Position numbers and translations under genes: made by a program
The notes under the pieces: model-generated
Told to the model about the DNA's origin: nothing
Database searches by the model: none
The model's input: the letters and a program-made list of their open reading frames with translations, nothing else
Assembly (NCBI GenBank): GCA_900074745.1
Contig: LT598469.1
Coordinates: 496,001 to 560,000, forward strand
From: Lachancea mirantina
Taxonomy: Eukaryota > Ascomycota > Saccharomycetes > Saccharomycetales > Saccharomycetaceae
Reading direction: 5' to 3'
DNA: 64,000 nt
Part shown: piece after piece, positions 21,901 to 31,633 of the stretch
How positions within the stretch are numbered: position 1 is the first letter of the stretch
How the letters are laid out: every line of letters starts with the position of its first letter

Positions 21901-24632
21901 GTACAGTGAGCTGTGGTGACAGAGACTGGAGGGAATTTCTGCAATGAAAGCGTCGCAACACTGAAAAGCGGCATCTTGTAAAATCAACTCTCGATGAATG
22001 AGAAGTAGAAGAATACTCGTCAAGCGCTGGGCAACCATTTCGGCGGAGAATATTTTAGGATCTCCCTGAATGATTAGTTTGGCGTATTTGTGAATCATGG
22101 ATACGCTAATTGTACCGATAAATTTTTCAATACCGCTGTCTGATATGGTAGGATCAGACAAGTAGAGTAAAATCTTCGAGCAATCGCCTGCCTCGCACCT
22201 CAAGCTTTCCATGAATATTGTGGCCGCCAAAAACATGACTTTTGGTGTAGAAAGCGTCCGCGCAGATACTGCACTCAAGGAAAGCTGACTCGACAAAATT
22301 GCCTTCTGATCTCTTAAGTTATGGTTGGAGGAACCTCGCCTCAAAATTGTGTTCATCTCAAGTGAAGTTTCCCTGTTGATAAACGGAAAATCTGAGGCCA
22401 AGGGAGGAGAGTTATATGCGATGCGCTTGAGATGTTCGTAATGGTTAGTTGCCAAAGGCGATTTTTGATGAAAACCATGAATCACTATGTTAAACCAGAA
22501 GTTCCTCATCATATTAGTTGTGGTTTCATCCAGCGCCAAATCTAAAGGAGGCGAATCCGGCGTTGGAAGGACCATTGACAACGGTTTGATATACGCTGCA
22601 ATCTGATCTGCAACTTTTGAAATTTCAACGTGGGATCTATGATGTTCTAAGCGATCAACGTCGCCGCGCGAAATCACAGATTCCAATAAATCTTGAAGGT
22701 AAATCTTGTATAATGTGCTTTCAGCTTGAGTTTTTAACAATTTCTTTGAAATGAGACACAAGGCGCGTGTCACACTTTCCAGAAGAAGTGAATCTTTCTT
22801 CTCGAGAGCACTGTTCATAACAGTTTTAAAGAATTTCATAAGCAATGAAAACTCGGACTGTCCAACAAAAAGTGACATATGTGCAAGGCCCTTCATTATG
22901 ATATGATCAAGTTTCTCAGAAACGGAACGATACTTTTGCTTCAGAATAGTAATCGACAGGGCCATTATAGATTGGTCATCATAATTTGAAGCGATTGTAG
23001 TCGTTGCTATGACTACGTTCTCAAAGAGCATTTTATGATAGTACTCTGTACTTGTTTCAGAAGTTTGATTAGTTACGGCATCCTGATTGGCGACACTTGA
23101 GCTAGTCTTGTCTGCTTCGAATTTTTTGAACTTCACAAGCGATTGTAATGTTCCGATAGTGTTTGTTCTATGGGTTCTTGTTGAAAAAAGCTTGTCGAGT
23201 TGACCATCGGCGCCGTTCAAAGTATGTGCTCTATGCTCTTTGATGACAGGAATTGGGGAACCATCCTGCGCAAAAGCCAAAAGGTTATTGATGGAGTAAA
23301 TCGCACTCACCACGGCATCTTCTTTCAAGGGCAGGAGACCTAAACCGAACTGAGCAGACGTGGATTTCACCAGGTCTTTTGAAGCAAGTTCAGAAGAGAC
23401 GAGAATGGGGAACAGACGTAGTAGTTCCGCAGAGACTTCGTCGGAGAAATAGTTCAGAATGGATGCCGAAGCTATGATTGCAGAGACTAACAATTTGTTA
23501 GAAACAAATCCTTCCTCTATAGTATCGGCGACGTTGTCCTTAACTATATCGACAAACTCGTCTGTTCGATATCCAATGAAAGGTGTTAAACTGAGGATCT
23601 CTAACATTGAAGATTTCGCATCAAAAGCGAGATTGACCCTGTTTTGACTCGAAAATTGGACGTAGTTGGCACCATCCTCGAGTGCATTCATTTGTTGGAA
23701 CGAGTAATCACACATTTTGTGCACAAACGTCAATTGTTCCACAAGCTTGTCTTCCACTTCATCCGAATGCGAACTCTCCTGTTCTTTAACTGAAGTCGCT
23801 TTTGCCCTCAGAAGAAGATCGAAAAGCGATTTGTCCTTTGGAACGTCTATCAAATTGAGGACATAGCTAACTTGCAGCTGTTGTATGAGTTTCAGGATCA
23901 AGATCGCACAAACTTCTCTACCACTATCAAAATATTCAATCAAGACATCACTTGCCGCAGAGCTGTGTACTGCTCGTTCCAATGCGCATAAGAACTCCGG
24001 TGTCACGCGGGTGTGCAATTGAGTCAATGTCGATTTCAGTAATCGAAGGTTTTGCTCATGATTGAAGGCTTCAAGGAATCCAACCAGTGATAAGATCGAA
24101 GTAAGAGACGTTTCATCGGAGACTTGGTTCAAGTACCGGTTCAACAAGAATTCAACTCTTTCTTGCAACTTCGGAATCGATGTGTGAACGCGAATCAAAA
24201 ACCTTACCATCTCAAAAGTGAGTACCTCACCCGGATACTTTAAGCCAGATTCTCGATACTTACTGATCACATATTCGGTGTACTTCTGTCTGGATACTTC
24301 CATGCAATACGGTGCAATGCACTTTTCTAAGACGCCCACTACCTGAGATACTTCGGTAGTCCTGATATGACAAAGGCCAAGAATAATCTCCAGCTCATTT
24401 AAAGTTAAGGGAATTGTATACAGCTTTGAAGATTGCGCGGCGTAAGCCACAGGAAGCGTTGAAACCAATTTGGTGATCGAATCCACATCCGAATTGGAAG
24501 AAGCCGTTAGAGCCAATTTTCTCAACGCTTGAGCCCTCAAGGAGGCACGAGCTTTTCTGAAAACAGGGCAATCTGTTAGTATCACTACCATTGATCAATG
24601 CATTTTCGCGAAACTTACCTGAAGGTGTTCAT
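18916..24632 (-). CDS. STT4: Phosphatidylinositol 4-kinase Stt4 (two exons)
   Basis: Stt4 makes PI4P at the plasma membrane with Efr3 and Ypp1, feeding cell-wall integrity and sterol transport. The 1884-residue protein is mostly alpha-solenoid, followed by the lipid-kinase unique region and a C-terminal PI4-kinase domain with DDCRQDVLALQL, the catalytic LQFKDRHNGNIMYDD and metal-binding VDFGFIFD. The end, DEFQRLTNGIPY, is identical to S. cerevisiae. I propose exon 1 at 24619-24632 (14 bases) and exon 2 at 18916-24556. Spliced, the protein begins MNTFRKARASLRAQALRKL, which resembles S. cerevisiae MRFTRGLKASSSLRAKAIGRL. A single-exon reading would start inside the intron with an unrelated peptide. 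The intron has a canonical donor and branch point. The S. cerevisiae gene, as I recall it, has no intron. Confidence 0.95.
24557..24618 (-). other. STT4: STT4 spliceosomal intron, 62 bases
   Basis: On the minus strand: donor GTAAGT (24618-24613), perfect branch point TACTAAC (24581-24575) and acceptor TTTTCAG ending at 24557. It is phase 2, placed after only 14 coding bases. The branch-to-acceptor distance is about 18 bases. All three signals agree, so the call is strong despite the short length. Confidence 0.87.
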
Positions 24633-24911
24633 CTATGGCCTTGACGCGATTTTGATTCGAATCTTTGGGAATAATTGTTTTCATCAACTTTGTTTTTCAA
24701 TATGTGATAAAATACGTTACTTAACAGATATGTATATATACCACATCAAGAGCTCTTGAGTCAAAGATTAGACATTTTATTCCACAACCAGCCTCAAAAT
24801 GCATCTAACTCCATCCAAAATTTGCACCCAAGCTGTATAATTTTGCTTCAAAACAAATAATATTACTGACTAAACCGTAGCGCTACAGATATATTAATTA
24901 GACGTAGACAA

Positions 24912-25829
24912 TCATGAAATTAAGGTATCAAGCTGTTTTAACAGATCGGCCCTCCTCGACAACAGAGTCTGTTTTTCATTGCTTAATATTTTAATTTGAG
25001 AGGTCAAAATTTTAGTCTGCTTTTCATTCTGCAAAGATAGATCGCTTAGTTGCTCGATCATTTCATCAAGGTTTAAAGGTTTCTTGGTGGGTGGTGGTCG
25101 GGGGGTAAGCTTTTGAGTCGTAGCAGTCTTGTGCAGCTGGTGAGCTTCCCAGTCAGAATCAAGAAACCCGGAGTCTTCTTCCAATGCAAGTTGTATGGCT
25201 TTTTTTCTTTCCATTTTGGTTATAGCCTTCTGCTTTGCGCTGAGAGTCAAATTCTCGTCCTCGAAATCACCAAGGTCTACGTAGAGATCTTCTTCATCCT
25301 GTGACCGACCCGCAAGAGCCTCCTTGCCCAATATATCCGAAAGCTCTTCTTTGTCGTCCTGATTCAGTAGTTTCACGTATTCTTTTTCATTATATTCGAC
25401 GTCAGGCTTCGCAGAATAAAAACCCGTAGACGTTTGACCATTCCGCTGGCGCAAGTAAGCTCTCTGCTTCCTGGAAGCCTCGATTGCAGTGTACGATGGA
25501 ACGAGGATCGAAGAGGAACTCTCTTCGTTTGATAATATTTGATGGCTGTCGTCATTATCATGATGATTACGATCGAGTTCTTCTATATCGTCAAGGTTCA
25601 TAATCTTGAAATCTTCTCCCATGACTTCCGTGGGTTGAACAGGCGACAGCGGCGGATATATCTTACTCTCAGCTTCATGGTAATTCTGAGGCTTGCTTCT
25701 CTGGCGAAGTTTAACCTTCAACGAGACATCCTCTTCTTCCGGTTCTTCTGCAAAAACAGAGGATGAATCGACCTTGACATTCTTCGGAGTACTCCTTGAC
25801 GATACTTTTATCTTATTTCTCCTTCGCAT
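24912..25829 (-). CDS. NTR2: Spliceosome disassembly factor Ntr2
   Basis: Ntr2 works with Ntr1 and the helicase Prp43 to take apart the intron-lariat spliceosome in the nucleus. The 305-residue protein is close in length to S. cerevisiae Ntr2 (322). It shares the basic start RRRNKIKVSSRS, a middle EKEYVKLLNQDDKEEL segment and a C-terminal coiled coil of about 60 residues rich in Gln, Leu and Lys. Between these the sequence is acidic and Ser-rich, so disordered. The start is the first Met. Its neighbours here (STT4 and the SIP4-type gene) are not those of S. cerevisiae YKR022C, so this junction is a rearrangement. Sequence conservation in this family is low, hence slightly reduced certainty. 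Confidence 0.82.
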   Translation of the reverse strand: MRRRNKIKVSSRSTPKNVKVDSSSVFAEEPEEEDVSLKVKLRQRSKPQNYHEAESKIYPPLSPVQPTEVMGEDFKIMNLDDIEELDRNHHDNDDSHQILSNEESSSSILVPSYTAIEASRKQRAYLRQRNGQTSTGFYSAKPDVEYNEKEYVKLLNQDDKEELSDILGKEALAGRSQDEEDLYVDLGDFEDENLTLSAKQKAITKMERKKAIQLALEEDSGFLDSDWEAHQLHKTATTQKLTPRPPPTKKPLNLDEMIEQLSDLSLQNEKQTKILTSQIKILSNEKQTLLSRRADLLKQLDTLIS

Positions 25830-25965
25830 TCTGTCTTTCTCATGGGCTCGGGCATCTTTGTTTCAATATATAAGAACTACCTGACGAGACGATAACAATT
25901 TTTGTCCAAAATTTAGTCTCTCATTGAGGAAACTATTTGGATTAACCTTGTAAAATAAAACATGA

Positions 25966-28578
25966 CTATTTATTGATCTGATTAGAAGTATTATGCACTT
26001 CCTTTCGAAATCCTTTCAAATCCACGTTTGATGAGGCAAGCTTTTCTTTGTCATCAGTGATGGGTAAATTTAACATTTCGACAAATGAACGTGGTGTGCC
26101 CACTTCTTGTGGGGAAGGCTTTTCGCCTTGGACTAGAGCGTAATGATCGGTTGGATTCTTATGGCTTTCAGTTTGCTTATCGTCAGGCAATTCGATGCTG
26201 GTACTTGGTTCAGGATTGCTCAAAAGACTTGGATTCTCATCCGGCATGACAAAATCGGAGTTGGCCCGTGCAACTGGTGCACGTTTCGTTACGGGACCCG
26301 AATTCCGATGTTCGAAAAGAGACCCTGCTCTTCGCATCAGCATTGGATTTTTCGGTATTGGATGCGATTTCGACGCCGGATGTTTTTTCCTGGTGAAGGG
26401 GATTTCCAAGGGGAATTCCTCATCGTCATCGTCGTCCTCTGCATATCCATCGTCTTCTTCTTGTCCGTTATCTGTACCGAACAGAAGGCTGGCACTTGAT
26501 GGCAGAGGCAGCGACGACGGTGCGACCGTGTCGTTGGCAAAAATGTTGAAACCGTCAGGCAAGCTCTGAGGTTGAAAATCTGGGAACAGCACTTTGCCAA
26601 TGGGCATTTCGGTGGTGACGGACAGCGAATTCAAGTAATCGGTCTTATCATAGATGAACCCCAACCTGCCTGGTGGTAGGGTCAAATTGAACTTGAACAC
26701 GGTACGAAGCCTGTTCAGCAAATCGTCGTGGGGTTCATCCTGGTACCACAATTTGCACCATGCGCTGACGATTGATTGGTACTTTTCGAATCGCAGATTC
26801 AGTTGCGAGTCTGTGTGTTGCACGGAGGTGGCCCACGCGAAGAGGGTTTCCAGACACTTTCGAATAACGTCGACGCTGTTACAGGGCATGAAATGGGAAA
26901 TTTGTAATTGCTGGGGTAATTGGGCCTTGGGGTCAATCTTGTTGACTAGAACGAGATAGTAGAGTGTTAGAATCTCGTAGGCGGTGTCTTCGGGCGGAGG
27001 CGCGTGTTCTGTTTGCGGCGCTGGGCTTTTGGTTTGCGTGAGCAATTTCATGATCAGGTAATACAGGGTCAACTGGACCTCTGACGACTGCGGAGTGTCA
27101 AACTCGGTGACGATGCTGGGCAGGGAATAAGGTTCGTGGTCCTGCAACTGGTGGTACAAGTTGTACTTGACAAGCACGCTTTTGAAAGCCTCGATGAGCT
27201 GCTGCAGCGCGTGCGTGTTTTCCTGCGCGACGGAATACAGCAAATTGCAGCCGTCGAGAGAACCGACCACGAAATTAAGCAGAATCTCAAAAGGCTTGAG
27301 TTTGGCGTTGTGCAGCGACGCCAACGAGGGCGGCTGAAACTCGTCCATGATGAAATTGTACTTGGGGGTGCCTGCGAGCAGCGTGGACCAAGAGTCGAGG
27401 AACTGGAAGCACCAGAACGTGACGAGCCGTTCTTCGGGTTGCAAATCCGCGCCGCCCGTGGTGGTGGTCTCCGCCAGCGGGACCAGCTTGTGGCTGTTGA
27501 TGAACAGCCCTAAGTCGAGAACCGAGGCGAACGCGAGCCGCAGCAATTCGCATGCGTCAGAGACCGAGTACGCGGGCGGTGCGCCGCGTGCAAGCGGCGC
27601 ACCCAGGAAGTAGTAAGCCGCGAGCAAGAGACATTGCAGGCTCTGCAGCCGGTGCGACGAGTTCAGACACACGAATTTCGTGGCCACGAACAGTTTTCTG
27701 GAGTCGAAACAGCGCCATTGCCACTGCAGGATGAACAGGAGCGCCAGAAGCGCCGGGGCCGTCGGCGTCGCCGTCGGCGTCGCCGTCCCGGCGACCGCTG
27801 CAAACAGCTGCTGCCTCCACGCGTCCGCGTAGAGCACTGGCACGAGCGACATGGTGCACTTGAAGAAGTGCGCGACGCACCGCTTGACGCGACGCCGCGT
27901 CGTATTTACGTCGCCACGGTACTTGCCCAGCAGCGCTGCCGGCAGCGACCCGTGCGAGACCTGGAACCGCGCCGTCAAAAACTCGCACAGCCAGGCGTCA
28001 ACGCCTGCGTCGACGCGGCCGCTGCCGTCCCGGCGCTGGCGTGTGATCTTGCTCCAGGTCGCGTTGCCCAGGTACGTGCCATCGGGTGCGACGTAGTTGC
28101 GATACAGATGGAACGAGTCGTTTACGAACACGAGTTGGCCCTCGGCCGGCGTAGCCGCCGACGCGTCACTTCCGCGGCTACGCCGGTCCGCGCTAGCGCC
28201 GTCGTGGTCCGTCACGGTCACCGTCGCAGCCAATGCTGCCGCCGAGCCGCCGACGTCATCGCCGGCCTCGGCCCCGGTCTCGGCCCCGACCTCGGCCCCG
28301 ATCCCGGTCCCCTTGCCGCCGAGCTGCTGCTGCAGCCGCACCACCTCCTTCTCAAGCATCTCCGTGTATCCGCGCGGGAACCCGCGCCGGGTAAGTTTGT
28401 CGCTGGTGCGACACTGGAAGCCGACTTTGCGGCAAGCCCCGCAGACGGGCTTGACGCCGTCGCAGCGTACTTTTTTCAGCCGGCACCGGTCGCACGCCTG
28501 CGAATACCGCATGTGTTTGGAAAGTAAAAGGCCCTCCGCCTTCGGGGCCTTGGGGCTCCCGTACTTGCGCTTGGACAT
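25966..28578 (-). CDS. SIP4: Zn(2)Cys(6) activator of the Sip4/Cat8 type
   Basis: A nuclear activator of 870 residues. The cluster cysteines C29, C32, C39, C46, C49 and C56 have the standard 2-6-6-2-6 spacing. The following TSDKLTRRGFPRGYTEMLEKEVVRLQ (residues 58-83, linker then coiled-coil dimer segment) and the start MSKRKYG agree with S. cerevisiae Sip4, which binds carbon-source-responsive elements of gluconeogenic genes and is controlled by Snf1. S. cerevisiae Sip4 is 829 residues. Residues about 88-110 are a Gly-Ala-Glu repeat encoded by a 12-base tandem; a second Thr-Pro-Ala repeat is near residue 270. An acidic stretch (DDDDDEEF) near residue 700 may be part of an activation region. 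The first 450 codons are far more GC-rich than the last 400. Cat8 itself is longer and less similar. Confidence 0.78.
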   Translation of the reverse strand: MSKRKYGSPKAPKAEGLLLSKHMRYSQACDRCRLKKVRCDGVKPVCGACRKVGFQCRTSDKLTRRGFPRGYTEMLEKEVVRLQQQLGGKGTGIGAEVGAETGAEAGDDVGGSAAALAATVTVTDHDGASADRRSRGSDASAATPAEGQLVFVNDSFHLYRNYVAPDGTYLGNATWSKITRQRRDGSGRVDAGVDAWLCEFLTARFQVSHGSLPAALLGKYRGDVNTTRRRVKRCVAHFFKCTMSLVPVLYADAWRQQLFAAVAGTATPTATPTAPALLALLFILQWQWRCFDSRKLFVATKFVCLNSSHRLQSLQCLLLAAYYFLGAPLARGAPPAYSVSDACELLRLAFASVLDLGLFINSHKLVPLAETTTTGGADLQPEERLVTFWCFQFLDSWSTLLAGTPKYNFIMDEFQPPSLASLHNAKLKPFEILLNFVVGSLDGCNLLYSVAQENTHALQQLIEAFKSVLVKYNLYHQLQDHEPYSLPSIVTEFDTPQSSEVQLTLYYLIMKLLTQTKSPAPQTEHAPPPEDTAYEILTLYYLVLVNKIDPKAQLPQQLQISHFMPCNSVDVIRKCLETLFAWATSVQHTDSQLNLRFEKYQSIVSAWCKLWYQDEPHDDLLNRLRTVFKFNLTLPPGRLGFIYDKTDYLNSLSVTTEMPIGKVLFPDFQPQSLPDGFNIFANDTVAPSSLPLPSSASLLFGTDNGQEEDDGYAEDDDDDEEFPLEIPFTRKKHPASKSHPIPKNPMLMRRAGSLFEHRNSGPVTKRAPVARANSDFVMPDENPSLLSNPEPSTSIELPDDKQTESHKNPTDHYALVQGEKPSPQEVGTPRSFVEMLNLPITDDKEKLASSNVDLKGFRKEVHNTSNQINK
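27758..27793. repeat. 12-base coding tandem repeat in the SIP4-type gene
   Basis: GCCGTCGGCGTC occurs twice head to tail (27758-27769, 27770-27781), followed by a diverged third unit. On the coding (minus) strand it gives an Ala-Thr-Pro-Thr repeat. Likely slippage-grown low-complexity sequence. Confidence 0.7.
28267..28314. repeat. 12-base coding tandem repeat, four units
   Basis: CTCGGCCCCGGT and close variants are repeated at 28267, 28279 and 28291, with a diverged fourth unit at 28303. The coding strand reads this as a four-residue Gly-Ala-Glu-X repeat just after the dimerisation segment of the SIP4-type protein. GC content here is about 80 percent. Confidence 0.75.
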
Positions 28579-29103
28579 AACTGTGAAAGCAGAATCGTTC
28601 TCCTCGGATGCTCCTCGGGTGCCCTTCGGCTCCCCTCCGCCTCCGGGCCAAAGATCACCGGTTTATATAAGTGTATGTACAAAGGCCGCTGCGCCGTTGG
28701 TACGTAATTGTTGTTCTTCGAGGGAGACCCGACGACGGTGATGAGAAAGGGGGGCAGTATTCCGTGGGCAGCCGGAAGTTGGTTTGACTGTGTTGATCTA
28801 GCTTTGTGCGTGCTGTTCTGACCGGTGTCTGTGTTTAGCAACAATAGCTAGTCCGGTATGGAGTGTTGTCTGGAGCGGAATTGCGTCGCCGGCGAGTCCC
28901 TTGGCGCTCCGGGGCTGGAACCGCTGATATACGGGCCATGCTCTCGACTCGGCTGCGGCGCAAGCGTTATGCACGAACGCGGGGTCGGGACCCTCGCGGT
29001 CGAGCGGAGACGGTCAGGGCCCGGACGAAATGGATAGCAACGGCGCGGACCAAATGGAAAGGGTGCAGGGGTGGTGGGGGGGTCCGGGCGAAATGGGAAA
29101 CAA

Positions 29104-29144
29104 GGGGGTTTGGGTGTTGGGGTGTTGGGGTGTTGGGGTGTTGG
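29104..29144. repeat. G-rich minisatellite with G-quadruplex pattern
   Basis: Four exact copies of GGGTGTTG run from 29112 to 29143, preceded by GGGGG at 29104-29108. The G-runs are separated by four-base loops, which fits the classic four-run G-quadruplex pattern. The unit resembles G-rich telomeric DNA but is too short and isolated to call a telomere relic with confidence. Confidence 0.75.
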
Positions 29145-29346
29145 TCGTAGGAGGTGACTGGGTTCTGTGCGCTTGGACGACAAGTGGCACGTGCGAGCGG
29201 TGGTCATCACTTATAACGGACACCCGCCGAGCGCGCCTATATAAGGGGCACGCGAGCCGCCCTCGCTTTCAGGGGGGCAACTGGGAGTTTACCTGCCAAC
29301 AACACAAGAGCAGGCGGAAGTGGACGGCGGAGAACCGGCGGGTAGT

Positions 29347-29394
29347 GCGTATGGGCGCGCCCAAGCGCGCCCATACGCGCGTCCATACGCGCGT
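29347..29394. repeat. 14-base perfect inverted repeat plus 12-base tandem duplicate
   Basis: GCGTATGGGCGCGC (29347-29360) and its exact complement GCGCGCCCATACGC (29365-29378) are separated by CCAA. The right arm runs into two exact copies of CCATACGCGCGT (29371-29382, 29383-29394). The stem would be very stable. Confidence 0.8.
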
Positions 29395-29639
29395 CCGCGG
29401 GAGGATTCCGGTGTCGGCGGCTAATCTGGGAGACGGCGTCACGTGACCGGAGGGTGGCTCGTCACGCTGCACGGGCACGTGACCTCGTCGGCCCCGGCGA
29501 AAAGGGGCAGGTGCTTTTTTTTCGCCCGCGGTGCGCCCGTCTGGTGAAATTAATCGGCCAAGACAGCGACCCTGTCAGAGATCCCACCACAAGACTCTGT
29601 GACTCCGCTGCGGCCTTCCCCTGCCGTCCTCGAAGCGTA

Positions 29640-31538
29640 ATGGGTTTACTCAACTCCAGCGACAAAGAAAAAATAAAAAGAGCGCTTCCCAAGGCCTCCA
29701 ACAAGATTATCGATGTCGCCGTGGCCAGGCTTTACATCGCCTACCCAGATGCCCAGAGCTGGCAATACACGGGGCTTTCGGGCGCCATCGTTCTGGTAGA
29801 CGACATCGTGGGCCACACGTTTTTCCTGAAATTGGTCGACATCCACGGTCACCGCTCCGTTATTTGGGACCAGGAACTCTACGCAAATTTCGAATACCAC
29901 CAGGATCGTACTTTCTTCCACACTTTTGAGACGGAAGACTGCTACGCGGGACTTCTTTTCGAAGATTTGGACGAAGCGTCCCATTTTCTCAAGAGGGTCC
30001 AAAAACGAGAGAAATACGGGTCCAAAAAGACCATCACGAATAAAAATGCCATAGCCCTCGCCAAGAAAATAGAAACAGAAGAACAACAGACCGTTGTACA
30101 TGGTCCGAGGGGTGAGTCCCTCATAGCGGACCAACGCCAAAGGTACAAATACGAAAATGCGCCTCCTCCAACCACGAAAAAGGCCCCACCACCTCCGCCT
30201 CCGGGCGCCGCCGCTCCAGCATACTCTCCGTCACCTTTCAATGCCAACGACGATTCGTCGTCTTTCAGCGACACCAACTCCGCGTTCACTTCCTTTTCTA
30301 ACACGCCGGCGCCGGTCGCGCATGACAGGCCCAAGCATGATTTGCCGCCCGCGCCCGCGACTCCCGCTCCGCCTGCAGCGCCAGCTCCTCCTGTTGCGCC
30401 CGTCTCTCCAGCCCAGGATGGCGGCCATACAAAATACAGATTACCTCCTCCTCCTGCACATTATGCTACTTCGGATTCAACTGCGTCGAACCCTGTACCA
30501 CAGCCTGCCGGAGCTCACAGCAATAACTCTTTCCCATTCCCCATTCCACAGACAAATCAAACGTCTCAAAATCCTTTCCCGATTCCGCTACCTCCCCAAA
30601 CATCGGCACCACCGCCAACTTTTCCGCATCCATCAAACGCGGGGAATGCACAGCCGAGATTTGACAACGGAAGACCCTTGCCTAGCATTCCACCTAGAAA
30701 TCCAGCACCGCTTCCACCACCTCGAAGAGGTGCTGCTCCACCTCCACCACCACGCAGGAGCACAACGCGTGGCCCTCCAGTAGCGCCTCCCATTATGACT
30801 CACACTACGGGTCGCCCAGGCCCACCACCTCCTCCAAGGCGAGGCGCCGCTCCGCCACCGCCACCACGGTCATCGAGACCGTCCGTACCTCAAAGATCGG
30901 TACCTCAACCACCACCTGCTCCGAATGCCCATCCTGCATTAAATCCAATGGCGCCAGCCATGCCCAACGGTTCCCAGGCAATTCCACCACCTCCACCTCC
31001 TCCTCATCCTCATACCTCGTTCCCACAAAACGATGTCCCATCGGCGTTTGCATCTCCACCACCGACAAGTTTCTCAATGCCTCCTCCAATGGCAACTGGA
31101 AATGCTGCTCCTCCACCGCCTCCACCACCTCTTGCTGCGGTAGCACCTGCGAGTTCCACCGCTGCGGCACCTCCGCCTCCTCCACCGTTCTTGGCCGTAC
31201 CGCAGAGCGCTACTTCGCCCGCTCAGGCAACGGGCGGTAGATCGTCGGAAGCAACCGGAGACGCGGGACGGGACGCTTTACTGGCATCAATCAGGGGAGC
31301 CGGTGGAATAACGTCATTGCGCAAAGTTGATAAAAGTCAACTGGACAAGCCCTCGGCATTACTACAAGAGGCGAGAGGAGAACCATCCACCACATCCTCG
31401 TCCAGTGCACCTCCTGCTGTAAACGGCGCAGGTGGAGCCGGAGGATCTCTCGCAGATGCTCTAGCCGCGGCTTTGAATCAAAGAAAAAGCAAAGTTGCCC
31501 AAGGCGGCGATGATTATGATAATGGGGACGACTGGTAA
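29640..31538 (+). CDS. LAS17: WASP homologue Las17, Arp2/3 activator
   Basis: Las17 activates the Arp2/3 complex at endocytic actin patches. The 632-residue protein starts MGLLNSSDKEKIKRALPKAS, as in S. cerevisiae (633 residues), which decides the start at 29640; an upstream in-frame Met would add about 60 unrelated residues. Domains in order: WH1/EVH1 (about 1-135, ending near FLKRVQKREKYG), the conserved VVHGPRGESL, a long proline-rich region with many PPPPP tracts that bind SH3 domains and profilin (about 180-555), a WH2 actin-binding motif (GRDALLASIRGAGG then LRKVDKS), a central segment with SLADALAAALNQRK, and the acidic end DNGDDW with the final Trp needed for Arp2/3. Next gene is the YLR287C orthologue, fitting ancestral order. 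Confidence 0.97.
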   Translation: MGLLNSSDKEKIKRALPKASNKIIDVAVARLYIAYPDAQSWQYTGLSGAIVLVDDIVGHTFFLKLVDIHGHRSVIWDQELYANFEYHQDRTFFHTFETEDCYAGLLFEDLDEASHFLKRVQKREKYGSKKTITNKNAIALAKKIETEEQQTVVHGPRGESLIADQRQRYKYENAPPPTTKKAPPPPPPGAAAPAYSPSPFNANDDSSSFSDTNSAFTSFSNTPAPVAHDRPKHDLPPAPATPAPPAAPAPPVAPVSPAQDGGHTKYRLPPPPAHYATSDSTASNPVPQPAGAHSNNSFPFPIPQTNQTSQNPFPIPLPPQTSAPPPTFPHPSNAGNAQPRFDNGRPLPSIPPRNPAPLPPPRRGAAPPPPPRRSTTRGPPVAPPIMTHTTGRPGPPPPPRRGAAPPPPPRSSRPSVPQRSVPQPPPAPNAHPALNPMAPAMPNGSQAIPPPPPPPHPHTSFPQNDVPSAFASPPPTSFSMPPPMATGNAAPPPPPPPLAAVAPASSTAAAPPPPPPFLAVPQSATSPAQATGGRSSEATGDAGRDALLASIRGAGGITSLRKVDKSQLDKPSALLQEARGEPSTTSSSSAPPAVNGAGGAGGSLADALAAALNQRKSKVAQGGDDYDNGDDW

Positions 31539-31633
31539 TAATAATTAAAATGTGTATCACTGTTAGCAGATGACATAAATTGCATGCAAAGCTCAGGGCG
31601 CTGTCAGGATATTGATTCCCAATATATTTAAAT

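Larger units (their letters stand above)
28579..29639. promoter_or_regulatory. GC-rich divergent promoter of SIP4-type gene and LAS17
   Basis: About 1.06 kb between two start codons facing away from each other. A TATATAA-type box on the minus strand near 28662 would serve the SIP4-type gene, and TATATAAG at 29238-29245 would serve LAS17. It contains a G-rich minisatellite (29104-29144), a 14-base inverted repeat (29347-29378), a 12-base tandem duplicate (29371-29394), and a TCACGTGA octamer at 29439-29446 with a CACGTGAC nearby at 29476. The long plus-strand frame that reaches into this region ahead of LAS17 is unsupported. Confidence 0.5.

Noticed and set aside
27634-28527. Long plus-strand frame (297 codons) opposite the SIP4-type gene
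   Set aside because: It is the mirror of GC-rich codons in a clear Zn2Cys6 coding region; its product is Arg-rich low complexity with no known domain.
29104-29144. True interstitial telomere array
   Set aside because: Only about four 8-base units, far from other subtelomeric features; the genes around it are ordinary internal ones.
29454-29639. Upstream in-frame extension of LAS17
   Set aside because: Residues are unrelated to WASP, lie in GC-rich promoter DNA with a TCACGTGA just before, and the conserved N-terminus MGLLNSSDKE begins at 29640.
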